Shown here: piece by piece, positions 16,015 through 23,743 of the stretch
Layout of the letters: every line of letters begins with the position of its first letter
Position numbering within the stretch: the first letter of the stretch is position 1
Assembly (NCBI RefSeq): GCF_024198175.1
Contig: NZ_JAJVKV010000007.1
Location: forward strand, 372,001 to 436,000
Length of the DNA stretch: 64,000 bases
From: Pyxidicoccus xibeiensis
GTDB taxonomy: Bacteria > Myxococcota > Myxococcia > Myxococcales > Myxococcaceae
Direction: 5' to 3'
The notes under the pieces: generated by a model
What the model saw: only the letters and a program-made list of their open reading frames with translations
The model's database searches: none
What the model was told of the DNA's origin: nothing
Position numbers and translations under genes: made by a program

Positions 16015-16660
16015 GGCCGGGCTGCTGCCCGTACGTCTTGAACTTCTCGAGGACGCGCTCCATCTCCGCGTCGTCGAGGAGCACGGGCTCGCCCACCTGG
16101 AGCGCTCGCCAGTACATGGCCGCGAGCGTCTCCACCTCCACCGCCAGCTTGAAGGCGGCGGCCAGGTCCCTGCCCAGCGCGAGCATCCCGTGGTTGGCCA
16201 TGAGGCACGCCTTGCGTCCCTCCAGCGCCGCCAGCGCATGGCGCACCAGCTCCGGGGTGCCGAAGGTGGCGTAGGGCGCGCAGCGCACGTCCGCGCCTCC
16301 CGCCGCGGCCACCATGTAGTGGAAGGCGGGGATGCCCCGGCGCAGGCACGCCAGCGTGGTGCAGAACATGGAGTGCGCGTGCAGCACCGCGCCCACCTCC
16401 GGCCGTGCGGCGAGGAGGTCCAGGTGGAGCTGCCACTCCGACGATGGACGCCGGGGGCCCTCGTGGCTCCCGTCGAAGCGCATGAGGACCAGGTCCTCCG
16501 GGGTGAGCGCGTCGTAGTCCATGCCGGTGGGCGTCAGCAGGAAGCCGCCGTCCACGCGCACGCTCAGGTTGCCGGACGTGCCCTGATTGAGGCCGGAGGT
16601 GTTCATCTTCCGGGCGGTGGCAATCATCGCCTCGCGCTCGGCCAGGTGCGGGAGGCTCAT
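15995..16660 (-). CDS. Class II (FucA-type) aldolase, candidate 5-methylthioribulose-1-phosphate aldolase
   Basis: A 221-residue zinc-dependent class II aldolase close in pattern to L-fuculose-1-phosphate aldolase: LNQGTSGNLSVR, LLTPTGMDY, PSSEW, HAHS, IPAFHYMVAAAGG, CAPYATFGT, MANHGML, VLEKFKTYG. FucA-equivalent residues are E75, zinc ligands H94, H96 and H157, and Y115. It is the last gene of mtnP-mtnA-aldolase, and its ATG overlaps the mtnA stop by four bases (ATGA). In known DHAP-shunt operons such a FucA-like aldolase (Ald2) cleaves 5-methylthioribulose 1-phosphate to DHAP and methylthioacetaldehyde. MtnB dehydratase belongs to the same fold, so it is the alternative, but no mtnC or mtnD is present. 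The 3' end overlaps the metallophosphoesterase 3' end by 20 bases. Confidence 0.8.
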   Translation of the reverse strand: MSLPHLAEREAMIATARKMNTSGLNQGTSGNLSVRVDGGFLLTPTGMDYDALTPEDLVLMRFDGSHEGPRRPSSEWQLHLDLLAARPEVGAVLHAHSMFCTTLACLRRGIPAFHYMVAAAGGADVRCAPYATFGTPELVRHALAALEGRKACLMANHGMLALGRDLAAAFKLAVEVETLAAMYWRALQVGEPVLLDDAEMERVLEKFKTYGQQPGPTPRAG

Positions 16661-17763
16661 GCCATCTTCCCCTTCCGCTCCGGGAAGAGCGAGAGCAGGC
16701 CGTCCTCCGAGGCCGGACACACGCCGCGCTCGGTGACGAGGGCCGAGACGAGCCGCGCTGGCGTCACGTCGAAGGCGTAGTTGGCGGCGGGGCTGCCCTC
16801 GGGGGTGACGCGCACGGTGGCGACCTCTCCGGAGCGCAGCCGGCCGGTGACGTCGCTCAGCTCGGCGCCGTCGCGCTGTTCGATGGGGATCTCCCTCACG
16901 CCGTCCTTCAGCGTCCAGTCGATGGTGGGCGACGGCAGCGCCACGTAGAAGGGCACGCCGTTGTCCTTCGCGGCCAGCGCCTTGAGATAGGTGCCAATCT
17001 TGTTGGCCACGTCTCCGTGCGCGGTGGTGCGGTCCGTGCCGACGATGCACAGGTCCACGTCACCGTGCTGCATGAGGTGTCCACCCACGTTGTCGGCGAT
17101 GACGGTGTGCGGGACGCCGTGCTGTCCCAGCTCCCACGCCGTCAGCGCGGCGCCCTGGTTGCGCGGGCGCGTCTCGTCCACCCAGACGTGTACGGGAAGC
17201 CCCGCGTCGTGGGCCAGGTAGATGGGCGCGAGCGCCGTGCCCCAGTCCACCGTGGCCAGCCAGCCGGCGTTGCAGTGGGTGAGGACGTTGAGCCGGCCCT
17301 GGCGGCCCTTCTTCTCCCACGCGGCCTCGAGGAGCTTCAGCCCGTGGCCTCCAATGGCGCGGTTGATGGCCACGTCCTCGTCGCAGATCTCCTGGGCGCG
17401 GCGGAGCGCGGCGGCCACCCGCTGGGGCGGAGGCAGCGGGGCCAGGACGCGGCGCATCTCATCCAGTGCCCAGTGCAGGTTGACGGCGGTGGGGCGGGTG
17501 GCGCGCAGCAAGGTGAGGGCGTTCTCCAGCGCTCCGTCGGACGCGTCCGTGCGCAGTGCGAGCCAGACGCCATACGCGGCGGTGGCACCGATGAGCGGGG
17601 CTCCTCGCACCCGCATGTTCCGGATGGCGTGGGCAGCCTCTTCCAGCGTGGACAGGCGCGCGGTGGTGAAGGCGTGTGGCAGACAGGTCTGGTCGATGAT
17701 GCCGGCGGCCTGGCCGTCGGGCTCGAGCCAGAGGGTGCGCATCGGCTTGCCGTGGACCTTCAT
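16657..17763 (-). CDS. mtnA: S-methyl-5-thioribose-1-phosphate isomerase
   Basis: A 368-residue MtnA/eIF2B-like sugar-phosphate isomerase. It converts 5-methylthioribose 1-phosphate to 5-methylthioribulose 1-phosphate. Seen are IRNMRVRGAPLIGATAAYG (45-65), the catalytic cysteine in LTHCNAG (C164), VDETRPRNQGAALTAWEL, and the catalytic aspartate in VGTDRTTAHGDVANKIGTY (D244). The start ATG at 17763 overlaps the mtnP stop (ATGA), and the mtnA stop overlaps the aldolase start the same way, so the three genes form one coupled unit. A longer frame upstream is antisense debris. Confidence 0.93.
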   Translation of the reverse strand: MKVHGKPMRTLWLEPDGQAAGIIDQTCLPHAFTTARLSTLEEAAHAIRNMRVRGAPLIGATAAYGVWLALRTDASDGALENALTLLRATRPTAVNLHWALDEMRRVLAPLPPPQRVAAALRRAQEICDEDVAINRAIGGHGLKLLEAAWEKKGRQGRLNVLTHCNAGWLATVDWGTALAPIYLAHDAGLPVHVWVDETRPRNQGAALTAWELGQHGVPHTVIADNVGGHLMQHGDVDLCIVGTDRTTAHGDVANKIGTYLKALAAKDNGVPFYVALPSPTIDWTLKDGVREIPIEQRDGAELSDVTGRLRSGEVATVRVTPEGSPAANYAFDVTPARLVSALVTERGVCPASEDGLLSLFPERKGKMA

Positions 17764-18644
17764 TTGCTCAGCACCCGGCCGGCCACGGCGGACAGCTTCT
17801 CCAGCACCGCGGAGTCTCGCGCCTCGGGGGCGGTGATGAGGGCGTGGTCGAGCGCACGCTGGCAGCCGTGGCGACACGGGCCCGTGTGCGTGCCGAGCAG
17901 CGGAACCACGTTCTTCACCAGGCCGCGCGCCTTGCCGGCGTTACCGAGCAGCACGGAGACGACCTGGTCCACGGTGACGGCGTCATGGTCCGGGTGCCAG
18001 CAGTCGAAGTCGGTGACCATGCCCACAGTCGCGTAGCAAAGCTCGGCTTCGCGAGCGAGCTTGGCCTCGGGCATGTTCGTCATGCCGATGATGTCGCAGC
18101 CCCAGCTCCGGTACATGCGGCTCTCCGCGAGCGAGGAGAACTGCGGCCCCTCCATGACGAGGTACGTGCCGCCGCGCCGCGCGGTGACGCCCAGGCCCTC
18201 GCAGGCGGACACGAGGGCGTCGCCCAGGCGGGAGCAGACCGGCTTCGCCATGGACACGTGGGCGACGAGGCCGGTGCCGAAGAAGCTCTTCTCGCGAGCG
18301 AAGGTGCGATCGATGAACTGGTCCGCCACCACGAAGGTGCCGGGGGGCAGGTCCTCGCGCAGGCTGCCCACGGCGGACAGGGACAGCAGGTCGGTGACGC
18401 CGCTGCGCTTGAGGGCGTCGATGTTGGCGCGGTAGTTGATTTCAGAGGGAGAGATGCGGTGCCCCCGGCCATGGCGGGGCAGGAAGACGACGCGGTGCCC
18501 GTCGAGCGTGCCGAAGCACAGCTCGTCGGAGGGTTCCCCGAAGGGCGAGGACACCTTCTTCCAGGTGACGTCCTTCAGGCCGTCAATCTGGTACAGGCCG
18601 CTGCCGCCGAGGATGCCGATGACGGGGGTGGTGGAGGGGGACAT
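17760..18644 (-). CDS. mtnP: S-methyl-5'-thioadenosine phosphorylase
   Basis: A 294-residue PNP/MTAP-family protein. Typical motifs are IGILGGSGLY at the N-terminus, the phosphate-binding RHGRGH at 57-62, SAVGSLREDLPPG, MEGPQFSSLAESRMYRSWG and DIIGMTNMPEAKLAREAELC, and DFDCW near 212. The MTNMPE version of the base-site loop is that of MTA rather than guanosine phosphorylases. It splits methylthioadenosine, a by-product of polyamine and other SAM-dependent pathways, into adenine and methylthioribose 1-phosphate. First gene of the operon; AGGAG precedes the ATG. Confidence 0.93.
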   Translation of the reverse strand: MSPSTTPVIGILGGSGLYQIDGLKDVTWKKVSSPFGEPSDELCFGTLDGHRVVFLPRHGRGHRISPSEINYRANIDALKRSGVTDLLSLSAVGSLREDLPPGTFVVADQFIDRTFAREKSFFGTGLVAHVSMAKPVCSRLGDALVSACEGLGVTARRGGTYLVMEGPQFSSLAESRMYRSWGCDIIGMTNMPEAKLAREAELCYATVGMVTDFDCWHPDHDAVTVDQVVSVLLGNAGKARGLVKNVVPLLGTHTGPCRHGCQRALDHALITAPEARDSAVLEKLSAVAGRVLSK

Positions 18645-18687
18645 CGCGGGAACTCTCCTGCGTGGGGAATACAGCCAGGGCCTGCCT

Positions 18688-19410
18688 TCAACGGGCTTCC
18701 ACTTCCTTGAATTTCACGCCGTCCAGCGCCAGGCGGTCCATGGCTTCCACGAAGCGCTCATTGGCCATGATGTCCAGGTGCTTGTGGAGCCGGAACACGT
18801 CCAGGTCCGACGGCATCGACGCGGCGTCGAGGATGAGCGTGGGCAGGTACCGGATGTCCGCGTAGCCGCACGTGGGACACGGGGGCTTGCTCTTGGGGGA
18901 CACGCAGTCGGGGTGGGGCTGACCTCGAAACTCGAGCTGTACCTCGTGGAACTCAGGAGGGTTGTTTCCCCGGAAGCGGACCTGGAGCGGACAGGCCTGC
19001 TCCAGCCCGCGCAGCCCGGCTTCCCGAAGCTCCGCGAGGGCCTCGACACGAACCAGGAGATCCGAGCCCAGGTAAGCAAAGAGGTCACCGAAGAGACCTG
19101 AGCCCTTGCCGGTCAGAGGACCGAATCCAACTCCGGATTCCAGGCGAGCCCATGCAGGAGCCAAAGGCCGCACCAGCTCGCGCAGCCGCTCGAACCCAGG
19201 CCTGGGAATGGGGCCGGGGCTGGACAACTTCTTGAGCTCCGGCGCGGGGAGGGAGGACAGCTCGACACATGGGTAGTTCAACCCGCCGATGCCACCGCCA
19301 GCGCTACACGTCGGACAGAGTTCCCTGCCCGGGAGCCGCCACGTGTGCGAGCCATTGATGTCACCCGTGAAGGGCGACGATGTCTCCTCTTCGACGACGT
19401 AGTATTTCAC
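18688..19410 (-). CDS. Double-CXXCG protein, SitI6-type immunity protein candidate
   Basis: A 240-residue protein starting with GTG (VKYYVVEEE), with GGAAAG just upstream. It carries two zinc-knuckle-like cysteine pairs: CPTC at 32-35, plus C48, and CPTCGY near residue 190. It ends in a conserved segment DVFRLHKHLDIMANERFVEA. This is the pattern of the myxobacterial double-CXXCG family (TIGR02264), some members of which are annotated as SitI6-type immunity proteins. It lies 26 bases downstream of a SitA-type lipoprotein toxin on the same strand, the expected order. The gene is clearly less GC-rich than its surroundings. Immunity function is inferred from family and position. Confidence 0.78.
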   Translation of the reverse strand: MKYYVVEEETSSPFTGDINGSHTWRLPGRELCPTCSAGGGIGGLNYPCVELSSLPAPELKKLSSPGPIPRPGFERLRELVRPLAPAWARLESGVGFGPLTGKGSGLFGDLFAYLGSDLLVRVEALAELREAGLRGLEQACPLQVRFRGNNPPEFHEVQLEFRGQPHPDCVSPKSKPPCPTCGYADIRYLPTLILDAASMPSDLDVFRLHKHLDIMANERFVEAMDRLALDGVKFKEVEAR

Positions 19411-19436
19411 GGTGCTTTCCAGTGTCGGGCCCCGCT

Positions 19437-20069
19437 TCAGGGAGCCTGGATGTTGGGACCGAGAAGTTCCTGGGGAGTCACTTCGCGCCTGCGATTCGCC
19501 CTCCAGTATTCCATCCAGGCTTGGTTCCACATTCCTCCACGTCCGGTACCACTGTGAATCTCCCGATGAATGTGCTCGGGAATGAGGATCGTGAACCGAT
19601 GGATGTCCACACCACGATCCTTGAACCAGAGCGCGAGGTCCTGCTGCTGCGGGAACAGGTGATGCTTGACCCGATTGCCCGGTTCTTGCCTGAGCGCGGG
19701 GAGAAAGCCCTGGCGGTAGCGGAAGTGGAACGTCATCCGGGGCCGCGCACCTGACCGGATACCCATGCTCCTCCAGTTGCGAAAGGCCGGAGGGCGCCAT
19801 GGCGTCCGGTACGCCTGTGCCAGCTCCACTCTCAGCCTCGGCGAAGTGAACGCCACGGCCTCCGACGCCACATCCACGCAGTCGAAGACGCCGCACGTCT
19901 CGTCATCACATGCGATGGCGACGCACAGGTCCGAGTCCCCCTGCGGACACGACGCCGAGTTGCCTGCGTCTTCCCAGGCACGCAGGGCCGGAGAGCTGGC
20001 CCCGCATGCGGATAGCAGCAACGTGGACAGTGCAAGCAACATGCAGCCAGGGGTGAGGGCTCGAGCCAT
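19437..20069 (-). CDS. SitA6-type polymorphic toxin lipoprotein
   Basis: A 210-residue lipoprotein: signal MARALTPGCMLLALSTLLLS with lipobox LSAC (Cys22), a cysteine-rich linker (C41, C49, C54, C59, C64), and a C-terminal domain of the DUF2380/TIGR02269 family. That domain has an HNH-like histidine pattern: KHHLFPQ (H136, H137), WFKDRGVDIHRFT, PEHIHREIHSG (H166, H168, H172) and MWNQAWMEYW. SitA lipoproteins are passed between kin cells by outer-membrane exchange in Myxococcus. This C-terminal type would be a nuclease-like warhead, which is an inference from the histidines. The cognate immunity gene follows. No separate sitB was recognised. Confidence 0.78.
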   Translation of the reverse strand: MARALTPGCMLLALSTLLLSACGASSPALRAWEDAGNSASCPQGDSDLCVAIACDDETCGVFDCVDVASEAVAFTSPRLRVELAQAYRTPWRPPAFRNWRSMGIRSGARPRMTFHFRYRQGFLPALRQEPGNRVKHHLFPQQQDLALWFKDRGVDIHRFTILIPEHIHREIHSGTGRGGMWNQAWMEYWRANRRREVTPQELLGPNIQAP

Positions 20070-21168
20070 GAGGCCGTGGACACTACCAAAGGCGCTGGCT
20101 GCCTCCGCGTCTCCACCCGTGCGACTGGAGACGCGCGCGGTCGCCGTGGGGAACGCTCGGCTGAAGTCCCACTGGGAGAATGGCGCGGCCGTGGAGGCAC
20201 TCCGCGAGGGCGGCTGGGACTTCGTCGTCCTCCAGGAGCAGAGCACCCTGGGCGTCCTCGTCGTGGATGGACGCCACGAAATCAACGAGCCCGAGCGAAT
20301 CCTCTACCCCTACGCGCGGAAGTTCCACGCGGAGGCTCGACAGCGGGGCACCCGCACCCTCCTCGCCCTCACGTGGTCACGCCGCCGCGCTCCGGAAGCC
20401 CAGGCGCGGCTGAGCCACGCATTCCTCACGCTGGGCCGTGAGCTCGACGCCACCGTCAGTCCCATCGGCCTCGCATGGCAGGCCGTGCGCGACCAACACC
20501 CGGACGTTCCCCTCTACCTCGATGACGGCAGCCACCCGACCCCCGCCGGCACCTACCTGGCGGCGTGCACCCTGTACGCGACACTGTTCGGCCGCTCGCC
20601 TGAAGGACTGGCCACCAGCGCGCGTGGCATCCCCATCCCCAATGGCCAGCCCCAGGGAGCAGAGACGACCCTCGTCTCCCTGCCCGAGCCCACGGCACGC
20701 CTGCTCCAGAAGGCCGCGTGGCAGGCCGTCGAGACGCTGAAGACTCGCGACAGCGCCCTCGACACGCCGGCCCCACGTCCCCTCCCCTCGCTCCCGACCG
20801 GCGCGAGCGTGAAGTGGGACGCGCTCGCGGGCACCTGGGCGGGCGAGCTGCGCTTCTATCCCGAGGAGTGGGGCCAGTCCCCCGCGCGGATGCGGCTGGA
20901 GCTGAAGCGCACCGACGAGCAGTACCAGGGCCAGCTGCGCATCTCCTTCGCCGATGGAACCAGCGAGGGTCCTCACGCGGTGCAGCTGGAGCGCTCCCCG
21001 GAAGGAACGATGCGGTTCACCGCGCCTTTCGGCGCCAACGCGCCGGGCGATGTGCGCTTCGAGGCCGCGACGGACCGCAACGGCCAGCTGGTGGGGACCG
21101 CGGCGCATGAAGACCCTCGGACGCTCGACCGCATCCTCGGTTCCTGGTCGCTGGCGCCGGTGCGCTGA
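20068..21168 (+). pseudogene. 5'-truncated SGNH/GDSL-family hydrolase
   Basis: About 366 residues remain. The body matches an SGNH-hydrolase family: RLETRAVAVGNARLKSHWEN, WDFVVLQEQST, ALTWSRRRAPEAQARLSHAF and the C-terminal block DGSHPTPAGTYLAA with the catalytic Asp-x-x-His. A C-terminal beta domain follows (WDALAGTWAGELRFYPEEWG). The N-terminal block that should hold the nucleophile serine (GNSYT-type) and the signal peptide are missing. Similarity begins abruptly near LPKALAASAS at about 20090, where sitA starts on the other strand. Insertion of the toxin locus, or a deletion there, probably removed the front of the gene. The ATG at 20068 is only the first available. Confidence 0.6.
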
Positions 21169-21307
21169 GTACTTCTGGGCCGTCCGGGCGGGCCTGCGCG
21201 TCCGCGTCCGCCGGGAGTGCCGGACGTCGGCCGGCGGAGATGGCCTCTGCCAGCCTCATGGCGGCGCCTCACCTTTAGGCGCAACCCCCTCTGCTCTGGA
21301 GAACGCC

Positions 21308-21748
21308 ATGAAGGTCGAAGAGGTCATGACCGAATTCCCCGTCACCTGCATGCCCGACACGAGCATCGAGCAGGCGGCGAAGTGGATGGTCGACTGCGAC
21401 TGCGGCGCACTGCCCGTCGTCGACAGCGACAACAAGCCCCTGGGCGTCATCACCGACCGCGACATCACCTGCCGCATCGTCGCGCAGGGAAAGAACCCCT
21501 ACAGGCTCCACGTGGATGACGCGATGACGCACTCCACCGCCACCGTGTTCAAGGACACGTCCGTGGAGGACTGCATGGAGCTGATGGAGGAGAACCAGGT
21601 CCGGCGGCTGATTGTCGTCGACGACGAGGGCGCCGTCTGCGGGATGGTGTCCCAGGCCGACCTCGCCCGGCACATGCGCCCGGAAGACACCGCCGAGCTG
21701 ATTCGCGAGGTCTCCGCCTCGAGCGACACGCCCTCGCAGCTCCACTGA
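21308..21748 (+). CDS. CBS-domain pair protein
   Basis: A 146-residue protein made of two CBS motifs. The first (about 1-60) has VEEVMTEFPVTCMPD, AAKWMVDCDCGALPVVD and LGVITDRDI. The second (about 70-130) has VDDAMTHSTATVF, CMELMEENQVRRLIVVDDEG and CGMVSQADLAR. Such stand-alone Bateman modules bind adenine nucleotides and regulate partner proteins. Partner unknown. GGAG lies eight bases before the ATG. Confidence 0.88.
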   Translation: MKVEEVMTEFPVTCMPDTSIEQAAKWMVDCDCGALPVVDSDNKPLGVITDRDITCRIVAQGKNPYRLHVDDAMTHSTATVFKDTSVEDCMELMEENQVRRLIVVDDEGAVCGMVSQADLARHMRPEDTAELIREVSASSDTPSQLH

Positions 21749-21777
21749 CGCTCACGTGCTCGGCGGAGCCGCGCCCC

Positions 21778-22587
21778 TCACGGCCCCCCGAGCGCGAACG
21801 CGGCCATGCGGTCCACCAGCGTCGTGCCGGAGCGCTCCAGGACGTCGTTGTGCCCGGCCCCCACCACCGTCTCCACCGTGGCCCGGGGGAAGCGCGTCCC
21901 CAGCTTGCGTCCCATCTCCACCGGGATGAGTGCATCCACCTCGCCGTGGATGATGAGCACCGGCAGGTCCACCTCGGAGGCCTTCGACGCCGTGTCGAAG
22001 CGGTCTCGCACCAGCAGTGCGGTGGGAAGGAACGGGAGGGCCAGGGCCGCCATGTCGGTGATGGACGTGTAGGGCGACACGAGCATCACCCGCGAGCCAT
22101 GCCCGCGCCGTGCCATCTCCACCGCCACGCCCGTGCCCAGGCTGCGGCCACTGAGCACGGTGCGCTGCGCCGGCACACCCTGCTCGCGGAGCCGCGCCAG
22201 GGCCGCCTCTGCCGCCGCGTAGATGCCGTCCTCACTGGGACTGCCGGGCGAGGCGCCATAGCCGGGGTACTCGACGGCGAGGAAGCCCAGCCCCCACTCG
22301 TGCAGCCGGCGGCCCAGCCGCACCTGGCCCAGGAGCTGCTCGCCGTTGCCGTGGAAGTGCACCACCGTGGGAGCCCCGGGAGGCGCCGGCAGGTGGAGCA
22401 CGTCCACGAACTGCCCTCCCTCCAGCGGCAGGCGGCTGAAGCCCTGGTCCTCGGGAAGCGCGGACGCAGTCCTGGGCGCGGGATAGAGCATGGACCGCTG
22501 AAGCGCGAAGGCGGCCACGCACAGCACCACGTAGAGGATGGCGAGGATGGAAATAAGTTTCAGGAGCATGCGACGCAGCCGAATCAT
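21778..22587 (-). CDS. Membrane-anchored alpha/beta hydrolase (YfhR/BEM46-like)
   Basis: A 269-residue hydrolase with one N-terminal membrane helix (about 8-28) followed by QRSMLYPAPRT, the arrangement of YfhR/BEM46 proteins. Seen are HFHGNGEQ at the oxyanion hole, the nucleophile elbow GRSLGTG (Ser149), the acid in HGEVDALIP and the histidine in GAGHNDVL. The fold should sit on the periplasmic side. Two other in-frame ATGs (22608 and 22698) lie upstream; none has a clear ribosome site and I chose the one just before the membrane helix. Function of the family is poorly known. Confidence 0.8.
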   Translation of the reverse strand: MIRLRRMLLKLISILAILYVVLCVAAFALQRSMLYPAPRTASALPEDQGFSRLPLEGGQFVDVLHLPAPPGAPTVVHFHGNGEQLLGQVRLGRRLHEWGLGFLAVEYPGYGASPGSPSEDGIYAAAEAALARLREQGVPAQRTVLSGRSLGTGVAVEMARRGHGSRVMLVSPYTSITDMAALALPFLPTALLVRDRFDTASKASEVDLPVLIIHGEVDALIPVEMGRKLGTRFPRATVETVVGAGHNDVLERSGTTLVDRMAAFALGGP

Positions 22588-22608
22588 CAGGCGCCCAGTC
22601 TGCCTCAT

Positions 22609-23006
22609 CCGCGAATGGGCCGGGCTTCTGACGAAGCCCTTCGAGAACCGCTCGCCTTTGTGCCGGGTTCGGGTCTTCCGTCGCGCTGGCTGGAACATGA
22701 CCGGAGTCGCGTCATGCGAGCAGCTCCTCCTGGAGCACTTTCAGGCTACCTGCACACGGAGTCACACCGAACGCACATCGAGCCAGCCGATGCGGCACGG
22801 CTCCTGGAACCACTCGGCCGACGGCGCACCGCACGCACGGAGGTCCACGGGGATGCAACCCGACCTCACCTTTGACGAATTGCCTCCCCGCGAAAGCGAG
22901 CAGCGATTCCTGAGCGGACTTCCGGCTCCGTGCAGGGTGTGAGCCCCAGCCGACTTGCCCGGTCGTCCTCCGTCGGCATGTCAGCCCCACCCGCTAGGAA
23001 GGTCCT
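22609..23006. other. Intergenic stretch without a supported gene
   Basis: About 400 bases between the divergent hydrolase and the TetR regulator. Open frames of about 90 to 134 codons exist on both strands (minus 22712-22990, plus 22538-22942), but none has a ribosome site, a recognisable motif or a plausible protein composition. I regard it as non-coding, holding the two divergent promoters. Confidence 0.4.
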
Positions 23007-23030
23007 CGCGGAAGGAACATTCCTTCCGCG
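23007..23030. promoter_or_regulatory. 24-bp palindromic operator upstream of TetR gene
   Basis: Perfect 11-base arms CGCGGAAGGAA and TTCCTTCCGCG flank a two-base centre (CA). The site ends 29 bases before the regulator's ATG. Length, symmetry and position are those of a TetR-family autoregulatory operator. Binding is inferred. Confidence 0.65.
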
Positions 23031-23059
23031 GGCGGGTCGGTCCGGCAGGGGGTAGGCAG

Positions 23060-23694
23060 ATGATAATGGAGCTGTACCAGCAGTTCGTGGCCACGCGGAT
23101 GCAGGAAGCGGCGGCGGTGATGGCGCAGCGGGGCTACGAGAACACCCCGGCCGCGGAGCTGGCGCGGGTGATGCGCATGTCGGTGGGCTCGCTGTACCGA
23201 CGCTACGGCAGCAAGCGTGGCTGTGCGCTGGCCATTCGCGACTTCTCCGAGGACGAGCTGTGCCGGTATGCGCGCTACGAGTTCCAGATGGCCAGCACGG
23301 ACGAGGGCGCGGGCTTCCGCGAGGGCTTCTTTGCCCTCTGGCGAATGCTGGCCGGCTATGCATTGCGGCTGCCAGGCGTCTTCTGCTTCATCTTCCTTCA
23401 CTGGCACCCGGAGGATGCCCCCGAGGACACGCGAGGCTGGCAGGTGCGCACCCTCCTCCAGGAAGTCCTCTCGCGGGGAGAGAGTGACGGGGCGCTGGTG
23501 CCGGGCTCGGCGGTAGCCAGGGCGTGCATGGTGTGGGGCGCGCTGGCGGAACTGGCGCGAGTAGCGGCGAAGTGGGAGGGCACGCTGAGCGAGGCGGACG
23601 TATTCGACTCGGCGGAGGCGCTCTGGCGGGCCCTGGGCCCCAGGGAAGATTCGAAGCCCCGGGGGCCTGGTGGTACGACTCCTCCAGCCTGTGA
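23060..23694 (+). CDS. TetR/AcrR-family regulator with disrupted 3' end
   Basis: From ATG at 23060 the protein begins MIMELYQQFVATRMQEAAAV, followed by a clear TetR helix-turn-helix (GYENTPAAELARVMRMSVGS, then LYRRYGSKRGCALAI). A helical ligand-binding domain runs to about LWRALGPRED near residue 200, the usual end of such regulators. No stop follows in this frame: it stays open for more than 1.1 kb, antisense to the DUF1501 gene. In the neighbouring frame a TGA occurs at 23692-23694, so a small frameshift or a lost stop near the 3' end is likely; the end given here is that stop. The DNA-binding half is intact and a strong palindrome lies upstream. Confidence 0.65.
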
Positions 23695-23743
23695 GACTGC
23701 CCTGGAGGAAGCGGCCGACAGCCGGCATGGCGCGGAGTGCGGG

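Noticed and set aside
22712..22990. 92-codon minus-strand frame between the hydrolase and TetR genes
   Set aside because: No ribosome site, no motif, and it overlaps the region expected to hold two promoters.
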